Shown piece by piece: positions 28,406-36,890 of a DNA stretch of 59,631 bases. Location: contig CANKMT010000022.1 in assembly GCA_947482825.1 (NCBI GenBank), positions 1-59,631 of the forward strand, in the 5' to 3' direction. Source of the DNA: Betaproteobacteria bacterium. GTDB lineage: Bacteria; Pseudomonadota; Gammaproteobacteria; Burkholderiales; SG8-39. Position numbers and translations under genes: made by a program. The notes beneath the pieces are model-generated. The model saw nothing but the letters and a program-made list of their open reading frames with translations, did not search any database and was not told the DNA's origin. Position 1 is the first letter of the stretch. The number at the start of each line of letters is the position of its first letter.

Positions 28406-29013
28406 AGTGGTCCGGCACCCTGCTGCGGCGGGTGCGCCAGTTCGGCGTGCGCCGCTCTTTGACGATCTACCTCGTGATCGTGATCGGGCTCGTCCTGGCG
28501 AGCGAAATGGCGATCGAGCACATGATCGGCCAGGGGGCCGCCGCGCCCGTGTCGCCTTTCGTCAACGCGCTCGCCATCGCGGCGCTGGTGGGCGTGGTCA
28601 TCTTCTTCATCTTCCAGGGCGCCGTGGACGACCGCGAGCGCGCGAGCGCAGCGCTGGCCGAGAGCGAAGAGCGTTTCCGCAGCCTGACGGCGCTTTCGGC
28701 CGACTGGTTCTGGGAGACCGACGCCGAGCATCGACTGTGCTGGATCGCGGGCGGACAATCGATGCTGAAGCTTGCCACGCATACGGAGCCGGCGGCCGCG
28801 ATGGCCGTCGCCGAAAGGTTGCGCCGCGAAGTGGAAGTCGGCGCGCGCAAGGCCTTGCGCGAGGCTCAAGGCGCGCGGCGCGCGATCACGCTGAGCATTG
28901 GCGTGGCCGGCCGTGCGGCCGATGCCAAGCCGGAAGGCGATTTTTTCGAGATCGCAGAGAGGGCATTGCGCCGCGCCAAGAGCGAAGGACGCAACCGCGT
29001 GGTCCTCGGATAG
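28402..29013 (+). pseudogene. Internally deleted PAS-GGDEF protein (remnant diguanylate cyclase)
   Basis: A 203-residue open frame overlapping the ATPase stop by ATGA. Two membrane helices (about 20-40 and 55-75) are followed by the start of a PAS domain (SEERFRSLTALSADWFWETD, about 90-110). About 20 residues on, the protein jumps to the C-terminal end of a GGDEF domain: AERLRREVE, then ITLSIGVAG, then AERALRRAKSEGRNRVV. Most of the PAS domain and the whole first part of GGDEF, including the metal Asp and GG(D/E)EF active loop, are missing, so it cannot make c-di-GMP. The deletion is in frame, so the product could still be made. It might be a dominant or scaffold remnant, or an assembly artefact. 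Confidence 0.75.
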
Positions 29014-29026
29014 GTCAGGCCGACCC

Positions 29027-30199
29027 CTATTTGGCCAGGACCTTCATGGCCTTCTCGAGTCCGCCGATCGTGGTCGGGAACATGCGCCCGCCCATCAGTT
29101 CCTTCATGACCTGCACCGACTGGCGGTAGCCCCAGATCTCTTCCGGCTCCGGGTTGAGCCACACGCATTTCTGGTAGACATCCGTCATGCGCTTGACCCA
29201 CACGGCGCCGGCTTCCTCATTGAAATATTCGATCGATCCGCCGGGCTGCAGGATCTCGTAGGGGCTCATGGTCGCGTCACCCACGAAAATAACCTTGTAA
29301 TCGTGGCCGTATTTGTGCAGCAGGTCCCATGTGCGGGTGCGCTCCGAATGGCGCCGCCGGTTGTCCTTCCACACGAAGTCGTACAGGCAGTTGTGGAAGT
29401 AGAAATGCTCCAGGTGCTTGAACTCGGTCTTGGCTGCCGAAAACATCTCCTGGCAGAGCTTGACGTGGTCGTCCATCGAGCCGCCGATGTCCAGGAGCAG
29501 CAGCACCTTGACCGTGTTCCTGCGTTCCGGTCGCATGTGGATGTCGAGGTAGGCCTTCTTCGCCGTCGAGTTGATAGTGTTCTCGAGGTCGAACTCCTCT
29601 GGCGCTCCCTGCCGCGCGAACTTGCGCAGGCGCCGCAGGGCGACCTTGATATTGCGCGTGCCGAGCTCCACCGAGTCGTCGAGGTTCTGATACTCGCGCT
29701 GGTCCCAGACCTTGACCGCGCTGCGGTTGCGCGAAGTCTTCTGGCCGATGCGGATGCCTTCGGGATTGAACCCGTAGGCGCCGAACGGCGAAGTGCCGCC
29801 GGTGCCGATCCACTTGTTGCCGCCCTGGTGGCGCTCCTTCTGCTCCTCGAGACGCTTTTTTAGCGTCTCCATGAGCTTTTCCCAGCCGCCGAGGGACTCG
29901 ATCAGCTTCTTTTCCTCGTCGGTCAGCGTGAGCTCCGCCTGCTTGAGCAGCCACTCGAGGGGGATTTCCGCTTCGATGCCCGGAATCGCTTCCACGCCCT
30001 CCCAGAACTCGGCGAAGGCGCGGTCGAACTTGTCGAAATTCGCCTCGTCCTTGACCAGCGTGGTGCGGGAAAGGTAGTAGAAGTCGTCGACCGACGAGCC
30101 GATCACGCCCTTCTGCAGCGCCTCGAGCAGCGTAAGGAACTCCTTGATGGAGACCGGCAGCTTGTGGGTCTTGAGCTTGAAGAAAAAATCGATCAGCAC
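29027..30199 (-). CDS. VWA-domain protein, CoxE-like
   Basis: A 390-residue protein partnered with the MoxR ATPase just upstream. An N-terminal helical region (1-130) is rich in charged residues, followed by a Gly-rich linker and a C-terminal von Willebrand A domain with the MIDAS motif LLLLDIGGSMDDH (near residue 235) and a distal FVGDATMSPYEI. MoxR-VWA pairs act as chaperones that insert metals or activate enzyme complexes; the target here is unknown. It lies 10 bp downstream of moxR. The neighbouring TRAP operon is on the opposite strand. Confidence 0.88.
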   Translation of the reverse strand: MLIDFFFKLKTHKLPVSIKEFLTLLEALQKGVIGSSVDDFYYLSRTTLVKDEANFDKFDRAFAEFWEGVEAIPGIEAEIPLEWLLKQAELTLTDEEKKLIESLGGWEKLMETLKKRLEEQKERHQGGNKWIGTGGTSPFGAYGFNPEGIRIGQKTSRNRSAVKVWDQREYQNLDDSVELGTRNIKVALRRLRKFARQGAPEEFDLENTINSTAKKAYLDIHMRPERRNTVKVLLLLDIGGSMDDHVKLCQEMFSAAKTEFKHLEHFYFHNCLYDFVWKDNRRRHSERTRTWDLLHKYGHDYKVIFVGDATMSPYEILQPGGSIEYFNEEAGAVWVKRMTDVYQKCVWLNPEPEEIWGYRQSVQVMKELMGGRMFPTTIGGLEKAMKVLAK

Positions 30200-30209
30200 G
30201 GAGAAATGC

Positions 30210-31055
30210 TCAGTTGTTCTTCGCGCGCGTCATGAAAACCAGCCGCTCGAACAAATGCACATCCTGCTCGTTCTTCAACAGCGCGCCATGCAGGGGCGGG
30301 ATGATGGTCTTCCTGTCCTTGGAGCGCAGCGCCTCCGGCGGGATGTCCTCGGACAGCAGGAGCTTGAGCCAGTCGAGCAGCTCGGAGGTGGAGGGCTTCT
30401 TCTTCAGGCCGGGAACCTCGCGGATCTCGAAGAACACTTCGAGGGCTTCGCGCAGCAGGTTCTTCTTCAGCTTCGGGTAATGCACGTCGACGATCTTCTC
30501 CATCGTTTCTTTCTCGGGGAAACGGATGTAGTGAAAGAAGCACCTGCGCAGGAACGCGTCAGGCAGTTCCTTCTCGTTGTTCGAGGTGATGAATACGATC
30601 GGCCGCTGCCTCGCCTTGACCAGCTCACGGGTTTCGTAGACGTAGAACTCCATGCGGTCCAGCTCGCGCAGCAGGTCGTTCGGGAACTCGATGTCGGCCT
30701 TGTCCACCTCGTCGATCAGCAGCACGCAGGGCGTGTCCCGCGAGAAAGCCTGCCAGAGCATGCCCTTGACAATGTAGTTGTGGATGTCCTGCACGCGCGG
30801 GTCGCCGAGTTGGGAGTCGCGCAAGCGGCTCACGGCGTCGTATTCGTACAGGCCCTGCTGCGCCTTGGTCGTGGACTTGATGTGCCACTCGAGCAGCGGC
30901 AGGCCGAGCGCCTTGGCCACCTGGACGGCCAGCATCGTCTTGCCGGTGCCGGGCTCGCCCTTGATCAGCAGCGGGCGCTCCAGCGTGATGGCGGCATTGA
31001 CCGCTAGCGTCAGGTCTTCGGTGGAGACGTATTCTTCCGAGCCGGAAAAGCGCAT
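30210..31055 (-). CDS. MoxR-family AAA+ ATPase
   Basis: A 281-residue AAA+ ATPase with Walker A GEPGTGKT (about residues 36-43), Walker B VLLIDEVDKAD, sensor-1 IVFITSNNEKELPDAFLRRC and an arginine finger in the LRRCFFHYIRFP block. It probably remodels a partner together with the VWA protein encoded 10 bp downstream. It is divergent from the TRAP receptor gene with a 275-bp gap, in which I see no gene. Confidence 0.93.
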   Translation of the reverse strand: MRFSGSEEYVSTEDLTLAVNAAITLERPLLIKGEPGTGKTMLAVQVAKALGLPLLEWHIKSTTKAQQGLYEYDAVSRLRDSQLGDPRVQDIHNYIVKGMLWQAFSRDTPCVLLIDEVDKADIEFPNDLLRELDRMEFYVYETRELVKARQRPIVFITSNNEKELPDAFLRRCFFHYIRFPEKETMEKIVDVHYPKLKKNLLREALEVFFEIREVPGLKKKPSTSELLDWLKLLLSEDIPPEALRSKDRKTIIPPLHGALLKNEQDVHLFERLVFMTRAKNN

Positions 31056-31330
31056 GGGTCAGGATCCCAGAATAAAACTCGATTATAACTGCGGCGCGAA
31101 AACCTGATTGTGCGGCGCGCAATACGGGTGTCCGGGCGTTTTTCGGGGCCGCAATTGATTCGCCGCAACATTTCATTTGCTTGCGCGTTCTTACGCAGAT
31201 TGCGAAACTAGCCCAGGTGTTTCGAAACAGTGGCCTGACGGGTCGCCGTTTTGGAGCATAGAGGCTCGGCGGCGCGCCGGGGAAACTGTGCAACGCAGTA
31301 CAAGCAGAAAAACCAAGGGGGCAAGTCGAC

Positions 31331-32386
31331 ATGAAGGCAACGACGAAGAAGATTTTTGCTTTGGCCGCGGCGACGGCTTTCGCAATGGCCGCGGCGCCGG
31401 CCGCGGCGCAGGACAAGACCGTGCGCGTGCAAATGCAGTCCAACTTCGCATCTACGCTCGCAATTCTCGGGCCCGGCGGGCAGTACGCGGTCGACACCAT
31501 ACGCAAAGTGTCGGGCGGCTCGATCGACATCAAGTTTTTCGAGCCTGGGAGTCTGGTTCCGCCAGGACAGGCTTTCGACTCCGTGGCGTCAGGGGCCCTC
31601 GATGCCGCGTGGGCCACCCCTGGTTTCTGGACCGGCAAGGACATCGCCTTTGCGGTGTACTCCACCGTCCCCTACGGGCCGGACGGCGGCGAGTATCTTG
31701 CATGGATGAAGTTCGGCGGCGGTGAAAAGATGATGCAGGACTTGTACGCCAAGTACGGCATCCACTCGATGCTGTGTCACCTGATCGCACCGGAGGCCTC
31801 CGGCTGGTTCAGGAAAGAGATCAAGACCCTGGCGGACCTGAAAGGCTTGAAGATGCGTTTCTTCGGCCTTGGTGCCGAAGTCATGCAGAAGCTGGGCGTG
31901 TCGACGCAGTTGCTGCAGGCCGGCGAAATCTTCCAGGCCTTGCAGCTTGGGACCATCGACGCCACCGAATTTTCGATGCCGGCGATGGACCTGAGCCTGG
32001 GTTTCCACCAGGTCGCCAAGTTCTACTACTTTCCCGGCTGGCACCAGCAGTCCACCTTCGGCGACATGATGTGGAACAAGAAGAAGTGGGACACGCTCTC
32101 GGCAACGCAGAAGGCACAGGTCACTGCTTCATGTGACAGTGCCGTGTTGCGCGGCTACGCGCTGTCGGAGTTTGCCCAGCCCGCGGCGCTGAAGGAAATC
32201 CAGGCCAAGGGCGTGACGCTGAAGACCTGGCCCAAGGAGTTCATGGATGCCTATCGCAAGGGTTGGGACGAGGTCGCCGAAGAGCAGACCAAGAAGAGCC
32301 CGGAGTTCGCCAAGGCCTGGGCCTCGCTGAAGAAGTTCCGCGACGAGTACTCGGTCTGGCGCGTGCGCGGCTACGTGCGCGATTAG
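31331..32386 (+). CDS. TRAP transporter solute-binding protein (DctP/TakP type)
   Basis: Periplasmic receptor of a TRAP transporter, 351 residues, with a signal peptide (about 1-27, ending APAAAQ). TakP-like features are FFEPGSLVPPGQAFDSVASGALDAAWATP near residue 70, the conserved arginine region LKGLKMRFFGLGAEVMQKLG that clamps a carboxylate, and GTIDATEFSMPAMD. A 2-oxo acid or other carboxylate ligand is likely from the family, but the ligand cannot be set. A GGGGGCAAG ribosome site precedes ATG. It is first in an operon with the Q and M permease genes. The 275-bp upstream gap presumably holds its promoter; I see no convincing hexamer pair. Confidence 0.93.
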   Translation: MKATTKKIFALAAATAFAMAAAPAAAQDKTVRVQMQSNFASTLAILGPGGQYAVDTIRKVSGGSIDIKFFEPGSLVPPGQAFDSVASGALDAAWATPGFWTGKDIAFAVYSTVPYGPDGGEYLAWMKFGGGEKMMQDLYAKYGIHSMLCHLIAPEASGWFRKEIKTLADLKGLKMRFFGLGAEVMQKLGVSTQLLQAGEIFQALQLGTIDATEFSMPAMDLSLGFHQVAKFYYFPGWHQQSTFGDMMWNKKKWDTLSATQKAQVTASCDSAVLRGYALSEFAQPAALKEIQAKGVTLKTWPKEFMDAYRKGWDEVAEEQTKKSPEFAKAWASLKKFRDEYSVWRVRGYVRD

Positions 32387-32505
32387 CAAGACTTTCCAAC
32401 CGGCAGTCAAACCAGCACCGGGATCGCATGGCGGCGCCAACCGGCGCACGCGATGCGTTCCCGCAGGGGGGGGCTGCGCGTAAGGCATCAAAAAGGGGGC
32501 AGTGC

Positions 32506-33069
32506 ATGGATTCGTTACTCACCATCAGCGACGCGATCGACCGCGTTCTCGAGCGCATCGCGCGATTGTCCGGCTGGCTGTTTGTGGTGCTGGTCGTCGT
32601 CATCTGCTGGGATATTCTGACCCGCAAGGTCGGTTTCCAGATTCCAGGCTTCGGTTCGACGCCGATCCAGGAACTGGAATGGCATTTGCACGGCATGCTG
32701 TTCATGTTCTGGCTGGGTTATGCCTACATTCGCAACGTGCACGTGCGCATAGACGTGTTTACCGGCCACCTCGATGCGCGCAAACAGGCGCGGCTTGAGG
32801 TGATCGGGGTGTTTATTTTCGCGGTCCCGTACCTTCTGATGGCGACGTGGTTCGCGTATGGCTTTGCCGAAACCTCGTTCCTGCAGAATGAGCGCTCCGA
32901 CGCGCCCAACGGCTTGTCGTACCGCTGGATCATCAAGGGCTGCCTGTTCGCGGGCCTGTTGCTGCTCGATGCGGCGGTGGTGTCGGTGCTGTTTCGCAAG
33001 CTCGTCGTCCTGTTTGGTTCCCCGCAGCTTGTCGCACGCGCCGCCGCATCCGCGGCCGGCGGCCGTTAA
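32506..33069 (+). CDS. dctQ: TRAP transporter small permease (DctQ)
   Basis: Four-helix membrane subunit of 187 residues from ATG 32506. Family features are WDILTRKV, the central E-W-H segment IQELEWHLHGMLFMFWLGYAYIRNVHVRIDVF, and SYRWIIKGCLFAGLLLLDAA. It sits 119 bp after the receptor gene and 12 bp before the large permease gene. Confidence 0.92.
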   Translation: MDSLLTISDAIDRVLERIARLSGWLFVVLVVVICWDILTRKVGFQIPGFGSTPIQELEWHLHGMLFMFWLGYAYIRNVHVRIDVFTGHLDARKQARLEVIGVFIFAVPYLLMATWFAYGFAETSFLQNERSDAPNGLSYRWIIKGCLFAGLLLLDAAVVSVLFRKLVVLFGSPQLVARAAASAAGGR

Positions 33070-33081
33070 AGGAGCCCGGCC

Positions 33082-34464
33082 ATGTACGACTGGATCGGCG
33101 CCCACCTTTCGATACTGATGTTTCTCGTGCTCACCGTAATCATGTTCGTGGGCTACCCCGTGGCGTTCGTGCTGGGTGGGGTGGCCCTTGCCTTCGGCGT
33201 GCTCGGCATATTTTTCGACGTGTTTCGTGCCCAGCAGTTCTACAGCCTGATCCCGCGCATCTGGGGCCAGGCGGTGCAGAACCCGGCACTGATCGCAATC
33301 CCGATGTTCGTGTTCATGGGCACCCTGCTCGAACGCTCGGGGGTCGCGGACGACCTGCTGCACGCGTTACAGGTACTCACCCGCCGAATCCCCGGCGGGC
33401 TGGCGATGTCAGTGACGCTGATGGGCACCATCATGGCCGCGACCACCGGCATCGTCGGTGCTTCGGTCATCATGCTGACCCTGATCGCGCTGCCGAAGAT
33501 GCTCGAAAGCGGGTACCAGAAGGAACTCTCGGTCGGCACGATTGCCTCCGCGGGCACGCTCGGGATCCTGATCCCGCCCAGCATCATGTTGGTGATCATG
33601 GGCGACCTGCTCACCATTTCCGTGGGCACCCTGTTCACCGCAGCCGTTCTGCCCGGCTTGCTGCTTTCGGTGTTGTACCTCGTCTACCAGGGAATCCTTG
33701 CGGCAGTCAGGCCCGAGCTGGCGCCGGCACTAAGCAAGGCCGCCGGGCCGCAGACACGCGCCGAGTTCTGGAAGCTGATGCTGAAGAGTTTCCTGCCGCC
33801 CACGTTCCTGATCACTGTGGTGCTTGGCTCAATCTTCGGCGGTCTCGCCACGCCAACTGAGGCAGGGGCCGCGGGCAGCGTGGGCGCGATGGTCCTTGCG
33901 GCGTGGAACAAGCGCCTCAGCGTGAAAATGCTGCGCGAAGTAATCGAAAGCTCCGCGCTGACCAATGCGCTGGTGTTTTTCATCGTGTTCGGCGCGACCC
34001 TGTTTTCCTACGTTTTCCGGGCGCTGGGCGGAGACGATGTCGTGCTCGAAATCCTCGCTGCGATGGGCTTGAATACCGGCTGGTCGATCCTGATCTTCCT
34101 GATGGTGCTGGTGTTCATCATGGGGTTCTTCTTCGACTGGATCGAGATCTGCCTGATCGTGCTGCCGATCTTCGCCCCAATCCTCCTGAAGGTCGACTTC
34201 ACCCCGCACCTGGCCGCCAACAAGGACTTCATGATCTGGTTCACGATCCTGATTGCGGTCAACCTGCAATCGGCGTTCCTCACGCCGCCATTCGGTTTCG
34301 CGCTGTTCTACATGAAGGGCACGGTACCGCCGTCGGTCACCATGGCGCACATCTACCGGGGCATCATCCCCTTCGTAGCCCTGCAGATGCTCGGCGTCGC
34401 GTTGTGCATCATCTTCCCCGAGATCGTGCTCTGGCTGCCGCGCAAGCTGGGCTATATGGACTAA
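33082..34464 (+). CDS. dctM: TRAP transporter large permease (DctM)
   Basis: Sodium-coupled translocation subunit of 460 residues with about 12 hydrophobic segments. DctM blocks are MFVFMGTLLERSGVADDLL, ATTGIVGASVIMLTLIALPKML, GTLGILIPPSIMLVIMG, FGGLATPTEAGAAGSVGAM and FFFDWIEICLIVLPIFAPIL. An AAAGGAGCC ribosome site precedes ATG. It completes the P-Q-M operon. The 106-bp gap before the cyclase gene may separate transcription units. Confidence 0.95.
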   Translation: MYDWIGAHLSILMFLVLTVIMFVGYPVAFVLGGVALAFGVLGIFFDVFRAQQFYSLIPRIWGQAVQNPALIAIPMFVFMGTLLERSGVADDLLHALQVLTRRIPGGLAMSVTLMGTIMAATTGIVGASVIMLTLIALPKMLESGYQKELSVGTIASAGTLGILIPPSIMLVIMGDLLTISVGTLFTAAVLPGLLLSVLYLVYQGILAAVRPELAPALSKAAGPQTRAEFWKLMLKSFLPPTFLITVVLGSIFGGLATPTEAGAAGSVGAMVLAAWNKRLSVKMLREVIESSALTNALVFFIVFGATLFSYVFRALGGDDVVLEILAAMGLNTGWSILIFLMVLVFIMGFFFDWIEICLIVLPIFAPILLKVDFTPHLAANKDFMIWFTILIAVNLQSAFLTPPFGFALFYMKGTVPPSVTMAHIYRGIIPFVALQMLGVALCIIFPEIVLWLPRKLGYMD

Positions 34465-34570
34465 GCGAATTCACGAATCGTTGGGTCCGCGAATCCGGAT
34501 GCGGGTTTGACCGAGATCAAAGCCCTTGCCCTGAACAGCGCCAGACTGTGCATGACAAGGGAGTATTCCT

Positions 34571-35476
34571 ATGGATTGCGCGATCCTCTTCGCCGACGTT
34601 GCCGGCAGCACCGCCCTGTATGAAATTCTCGGCGACACGCGCGCTTTCGCGCTGGTCGGAAGCTGCTTGGAAACCATGTCGGTTTGTACGACCGAAGTCT
34701 ACGGCCGGGTGGTGAAGACCATCGGCGATGCCGTGATGGCGGTGTTCAAGGAAGCCGACGACGCAGCGGCTGAGATGCAAATGCGCGTGGACAAGCTCGG
34801 CACCGCGATGGGGGCCAAGCTCGGCTTGAGGATCGGATTCCATTTCGGGCCGGTGGTCGAGCGCGACAACGACGTGTTCGGCGACGCCGTGAACCTCGCT
34901 TCGCGCTTGTGCGACCTCGCCTCCAAGGGCCAGATCGTCACCGATGAGCCGACGGCGCAAATGCTCTCGAATCTGTTCACCGGCAACCTGCGCAAGTTGT
35001 TTGCGATCCCGGTCAAAGGCAAGGAAAAGGAAGTCGACCTGATCGAGATCGTCTGGCAGGGCGCGAATCAGGACATGACTTCGATCACCGCCGGGCCGAT
35101 GCGCACCTCGGGGCGCGCGCTGCTGGAACTGGAAATGGAAGGCGCGCGCGTCGACATGGGACCCGACCGGCGCAAGGTCACTTTCGGGCGCGACCACGAG
35201 GCCGACTTCACCATCCACACTGCCGTGGTTTCGCGCGCGCATGCAATGATCGAGCGGCGCCGTGACCACTTCGTACTTGCCGACCACAGTTCCAACGGCA
35301 CTTTCGTGACGCTCGAAGGCCAGCCGGAGATGAAAGTCCATCGCGAGGAGATGACGCTCATGGGCCACGGCTGGATCGCCTTCGGTCAGCCGCGCGCCGA
35401 CGCGAGCCAAGTGGCGGAGTTCCGCTGCGTGGAGACGTGGGCTCCGAAGAAAGGGGCCGCGGCGGTCGCGGCCTGA
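34571..35476 (+). CDS. Class III nucleotide cyclase with C-terminal FHA domain
   Basis: A 301-residue signalling protein. The cyclase homology domain (about 1-150) has both metal aspartates (D9 in LFADVAGST, D53 in KTIGDAVMA), the purine-selecting K49 and the transition-state N...R in FGDAVNLASRL, so it should be active; the lysine favours ATP over GTP. A forkhead-associated domain (about 195-275) has VTFGRDHEADF, VSRAHAMIE and DHSSNGTFV, the canonical GR, SxxH and NG residues that bind phosphothreonine. There is no membrane segment, so it is cytosolic. FHA binding suggests recruitment or control by a Ser/Thr kinase, none of which is in the window. Confidence 0.92.
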   Translation: MDCAILFADVAGSTALYEILGDTRAFALVGSCLETMSVCTTEVYGRVVKTIGDAVMAVFKEADDAAAEMQMRVDKLGTAMGAKLGLRIGFHFGPVVERDNDVFGDAVNLASRLCDLASKGQIVTDEPTAQMLSNLFTGNLRKLFAIPVKGKEKEVDLIEIVWQGANQDMTSITAGPMRTSGRALLELEMEGARVDMGPDRRKVTFGRDHEADFTIHTAVVSRAHAMIERRRDHFVLADHSSNGTFVTLEGQPEMKVHREEMTLMGHGWIAFGQPRADASQVAEFRCVETWAPKKGAAAVAA

Positions 35477-35507
35477 TCTGCCGGCGCCTGCGAACCCATC
35501 GGCGAGT

Positions 35508-36068
35508 TTGCTCGTGGGTCTGGGCGGAGGGGCCGTGGTGCACTTCCTGAACCACGAATTTCCCTCGATGCGCCTGGACGTGGTCGAAATCGACCCGATG
35601 ATCGTCCGGCTGGCCCGGGAATACTTCGGCACAGCGCCCGGACCGCGCACGCGCATGTTCGTCGAGGATGCTTCCGACTACGTTGGGGGCGCGCGCGAGT
35701 CTTACGACATTGTCTTCATGGATGTCCATTTGCGTCCGCGCGAGGGAACCGACCTGAGCGGCCAGCCGTTGCGCCTCAAGACGGCGGCGTTCCTGGGGAG
35801 CCTGCGCGGACGCGTACGCCCGGGCGGCGTGGCCGTGTTCAACCTCATGGAGGGGCCTCACACGGGCGCCGATATCCAGGCCATTCGAACCGTTTTCGGT
35901 CAGGGCGTCGTGTTTCGTTCGGCTTCGCAAGGCAATCTCATTGTCGTTTCACAAGTGTCGGGCCTCCGCCCCGACGACCAGGAATTGCGCCGCCGGGCGC
36001 GTGAACTCGACGGGCGCGGCGACCGGGGTTTCCGGTTCGAGAGCCTGCTGGGCGAAAGGGTGGACTGA
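35508..36068 (+). CDS. Spermidine-synthase-like methyltransferase fold, N-terminally short
   Basis: A Rossmann-fold protein of the polyamine aminopropyltransferase class. It begins directly at the nucleotide-binding loop LLVGLGGGAVVHFLN, continues with VVEIDPMIVRLAREYF and VEDASDYV, then YDIVFMDVH and RPGGVAVFNLMEG. Normal family members have 50-80 residues ahead of this loop. Here the only in-frame start is TTG 35508, 31 bp after the cyclase stop; the frame is open further upstream but has no start codon. Either an N-terminal part was deleted or a short variant exists. The catalytic Asp region (YDIVFMDVH) is retained; the polyamine-binding N-terminal hairpin is missing. Confidence 0.65.
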   Translation: MLVGLGGGAVVHFLNHEFPSMRLDVVEIDPMIVRLAREYFGTAPGPRTRMFVEDASDYVGGARESYDIVFMDVHLRPREGTDLSGQPLRLKTAAFLGSLRGRVRPGGVAVFNLMEGPHTGADIQAIRTVFGQGVVFRSASQGNLIVVSQVSGLRPDDQELRRRARELDGRGDRGFRFESLLGERVD

Positions 36069-36103
36069 GGGCGGGGTATCCGTGCCTCGCACGGCCGGGC
36101 GGG

Positions 36104-36132
36104 TTGAGATGAGCGTCGCGTTCAGATAGAAT
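36104..36132 (+). promoter_or_regulatory. Sigma70-type promoter of the cytochrome c pair
   Basis: TTGAGA (36104-36109), a 17-bp spacer, and TAGAAT (36127-36132). The predicted start near 36139 leaves a 25-base leader before ATG 36164. This also rules out the upstream TTG at 36134 as the translation start. Confidence 0.6.
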
Positions 36133-36163
36133 TTTGTTTCTAAAACCAAAACGATCATTTCGC

Positions 36164-36514
36164 ATGGGTAATTCTAGAATTTTCGCGGCATTGTTTGCAG
36201 GCGCGACCTTGGCTGTGTTTTCGCAAAGCGTAGTGGCCCAAGCCGCTGCACCCGCCCCAGGCAACGCCGAAGCAGGCAAGGCCAAGATAGCAATGTGCAT
36301 CGGATGTCATGGCGTGGAGGGCTATCGCACCGCTTATCCTGACGTCTACCATGTGCCCAAGATCTACGGCCAGCAGCAGGCTTACATCGTGAAATCGCTG
36401 CAGGCGTACAAGACCGGCGAACGCAGCCACCCGAGCATGCGCGGTATCGCGCGCGGGCTGACCGACGCAGACATGGCGGACCTTGCCGCGTATTACGGGG
36501 GGGCGCAGAAATGA
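36164..36514 (+). CDS. Small monoheme c-type cytochrome 1
   Basis: Periplasmic class I cytochrome c of 116 residues with a signal peptide (MGNSRIFAALFAGATLAVF, about 1-26). The heme motif is CIGCH near residue 45. The axial methionine is probably the Met in HPSMRGIARGLTD. It belongs to the cytochrome c4/c553-like small proteins. Its stop overlaps the next cytochrome gene by ATGA, so the two are made together and may form a functional pair like a split c4 (inference). Electron partner unknown. Confidence 0.9.
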   Translation: MGNSRIFAALFAGATLAVFSQSVVAQAAAPAPGNAEAGKAKIAMCIGCHGVEGYRTAYPDVYHVPKIYGQQQAYIVKSLQAYKTGERSHPSMRGIARGLTDADMADLAAYYGGAQK

Positions 36515-36846
36515 AAGCCATCCTTATTACCGCGGCGGCAGTCGCTATCTCGGTGACCGGCCCGAGCGCGCTCGCCAAGGGCAACGCCGAATCCGGCAAG
36601 GCCAAGGCCGCGCAGGTTTGCGCCGCCTGCCATGGACCCGACGGCAACAAGCCGACTGGTCCGGATTTCCCCGTCATCGCCGGGCAGCACGCCGATTACC
36701 TGAAGCGCGCTCTGGTCGATTACAAGTCGGGTAAGCGCAATAACCCGATCATGAAAGGCTTCGCGGCCACTTTGTCCAACCAAGATATGGAAGACCTTTC
36801 AGCCTGGTTCGCCAGCCAGCCTTCGAAACTGGTATCGCGCCGGTAA
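36511..36846 (+). CDS. Small monoheme c-type cytochrome 2
   Basis: Periplasmic cytochrome c of 111 residues: a signal peptide ending near SALAKG (residue 23), heme motif CAACH in QVCAACHGPDGN near residue 37, and axial methionine in NNPIMKGFAATLSNQD. It is clearly paralogous to the preceding gene (shared GNAESGKAKAA / GNAEAGKAKIA, Q-x-x-Y-x-x-K-x-L, Y-K-x-G). It is followed by a strong terminator. Confidence 0.92.
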   Translation: MKAILITAAAVAISVTGPSALAKGNAESGKAKAAQVCAACHGPDGNKPTGPDFPVIAGQHADYLKRALVDYKSGKRNNPIMKGFAATLSNQDMEDLSAWFASQPSKLVSRR

Positions 36847-36864
36847 GCGTGCACGTGCCGACGC

Positions 36865-36890
36865 AAAAAGGCCCGCTCGCGGGCCTTTTT
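36865..36890. terminator. Bidirectional intrinsic terminator
   Basis: A near-perfect 12-bp inverted repeat built on GGCCCGC/GCGGGCC with an A5 run on the left and a T5 run on the right, so it can end transcription from both sides. It lies between the convergent cytochrome and DUF1841 genes; the DUF1841 stop codon overlaps its right edge. Confidence 0.85.

Noticed and set aside
31056-31330. 275-bp gap between moxR and the TRAP receptor examined for a regulatory RNA
   Set aside because: Some AT-rich patches but no convincing promoter pair, riboswitch or small ORF.
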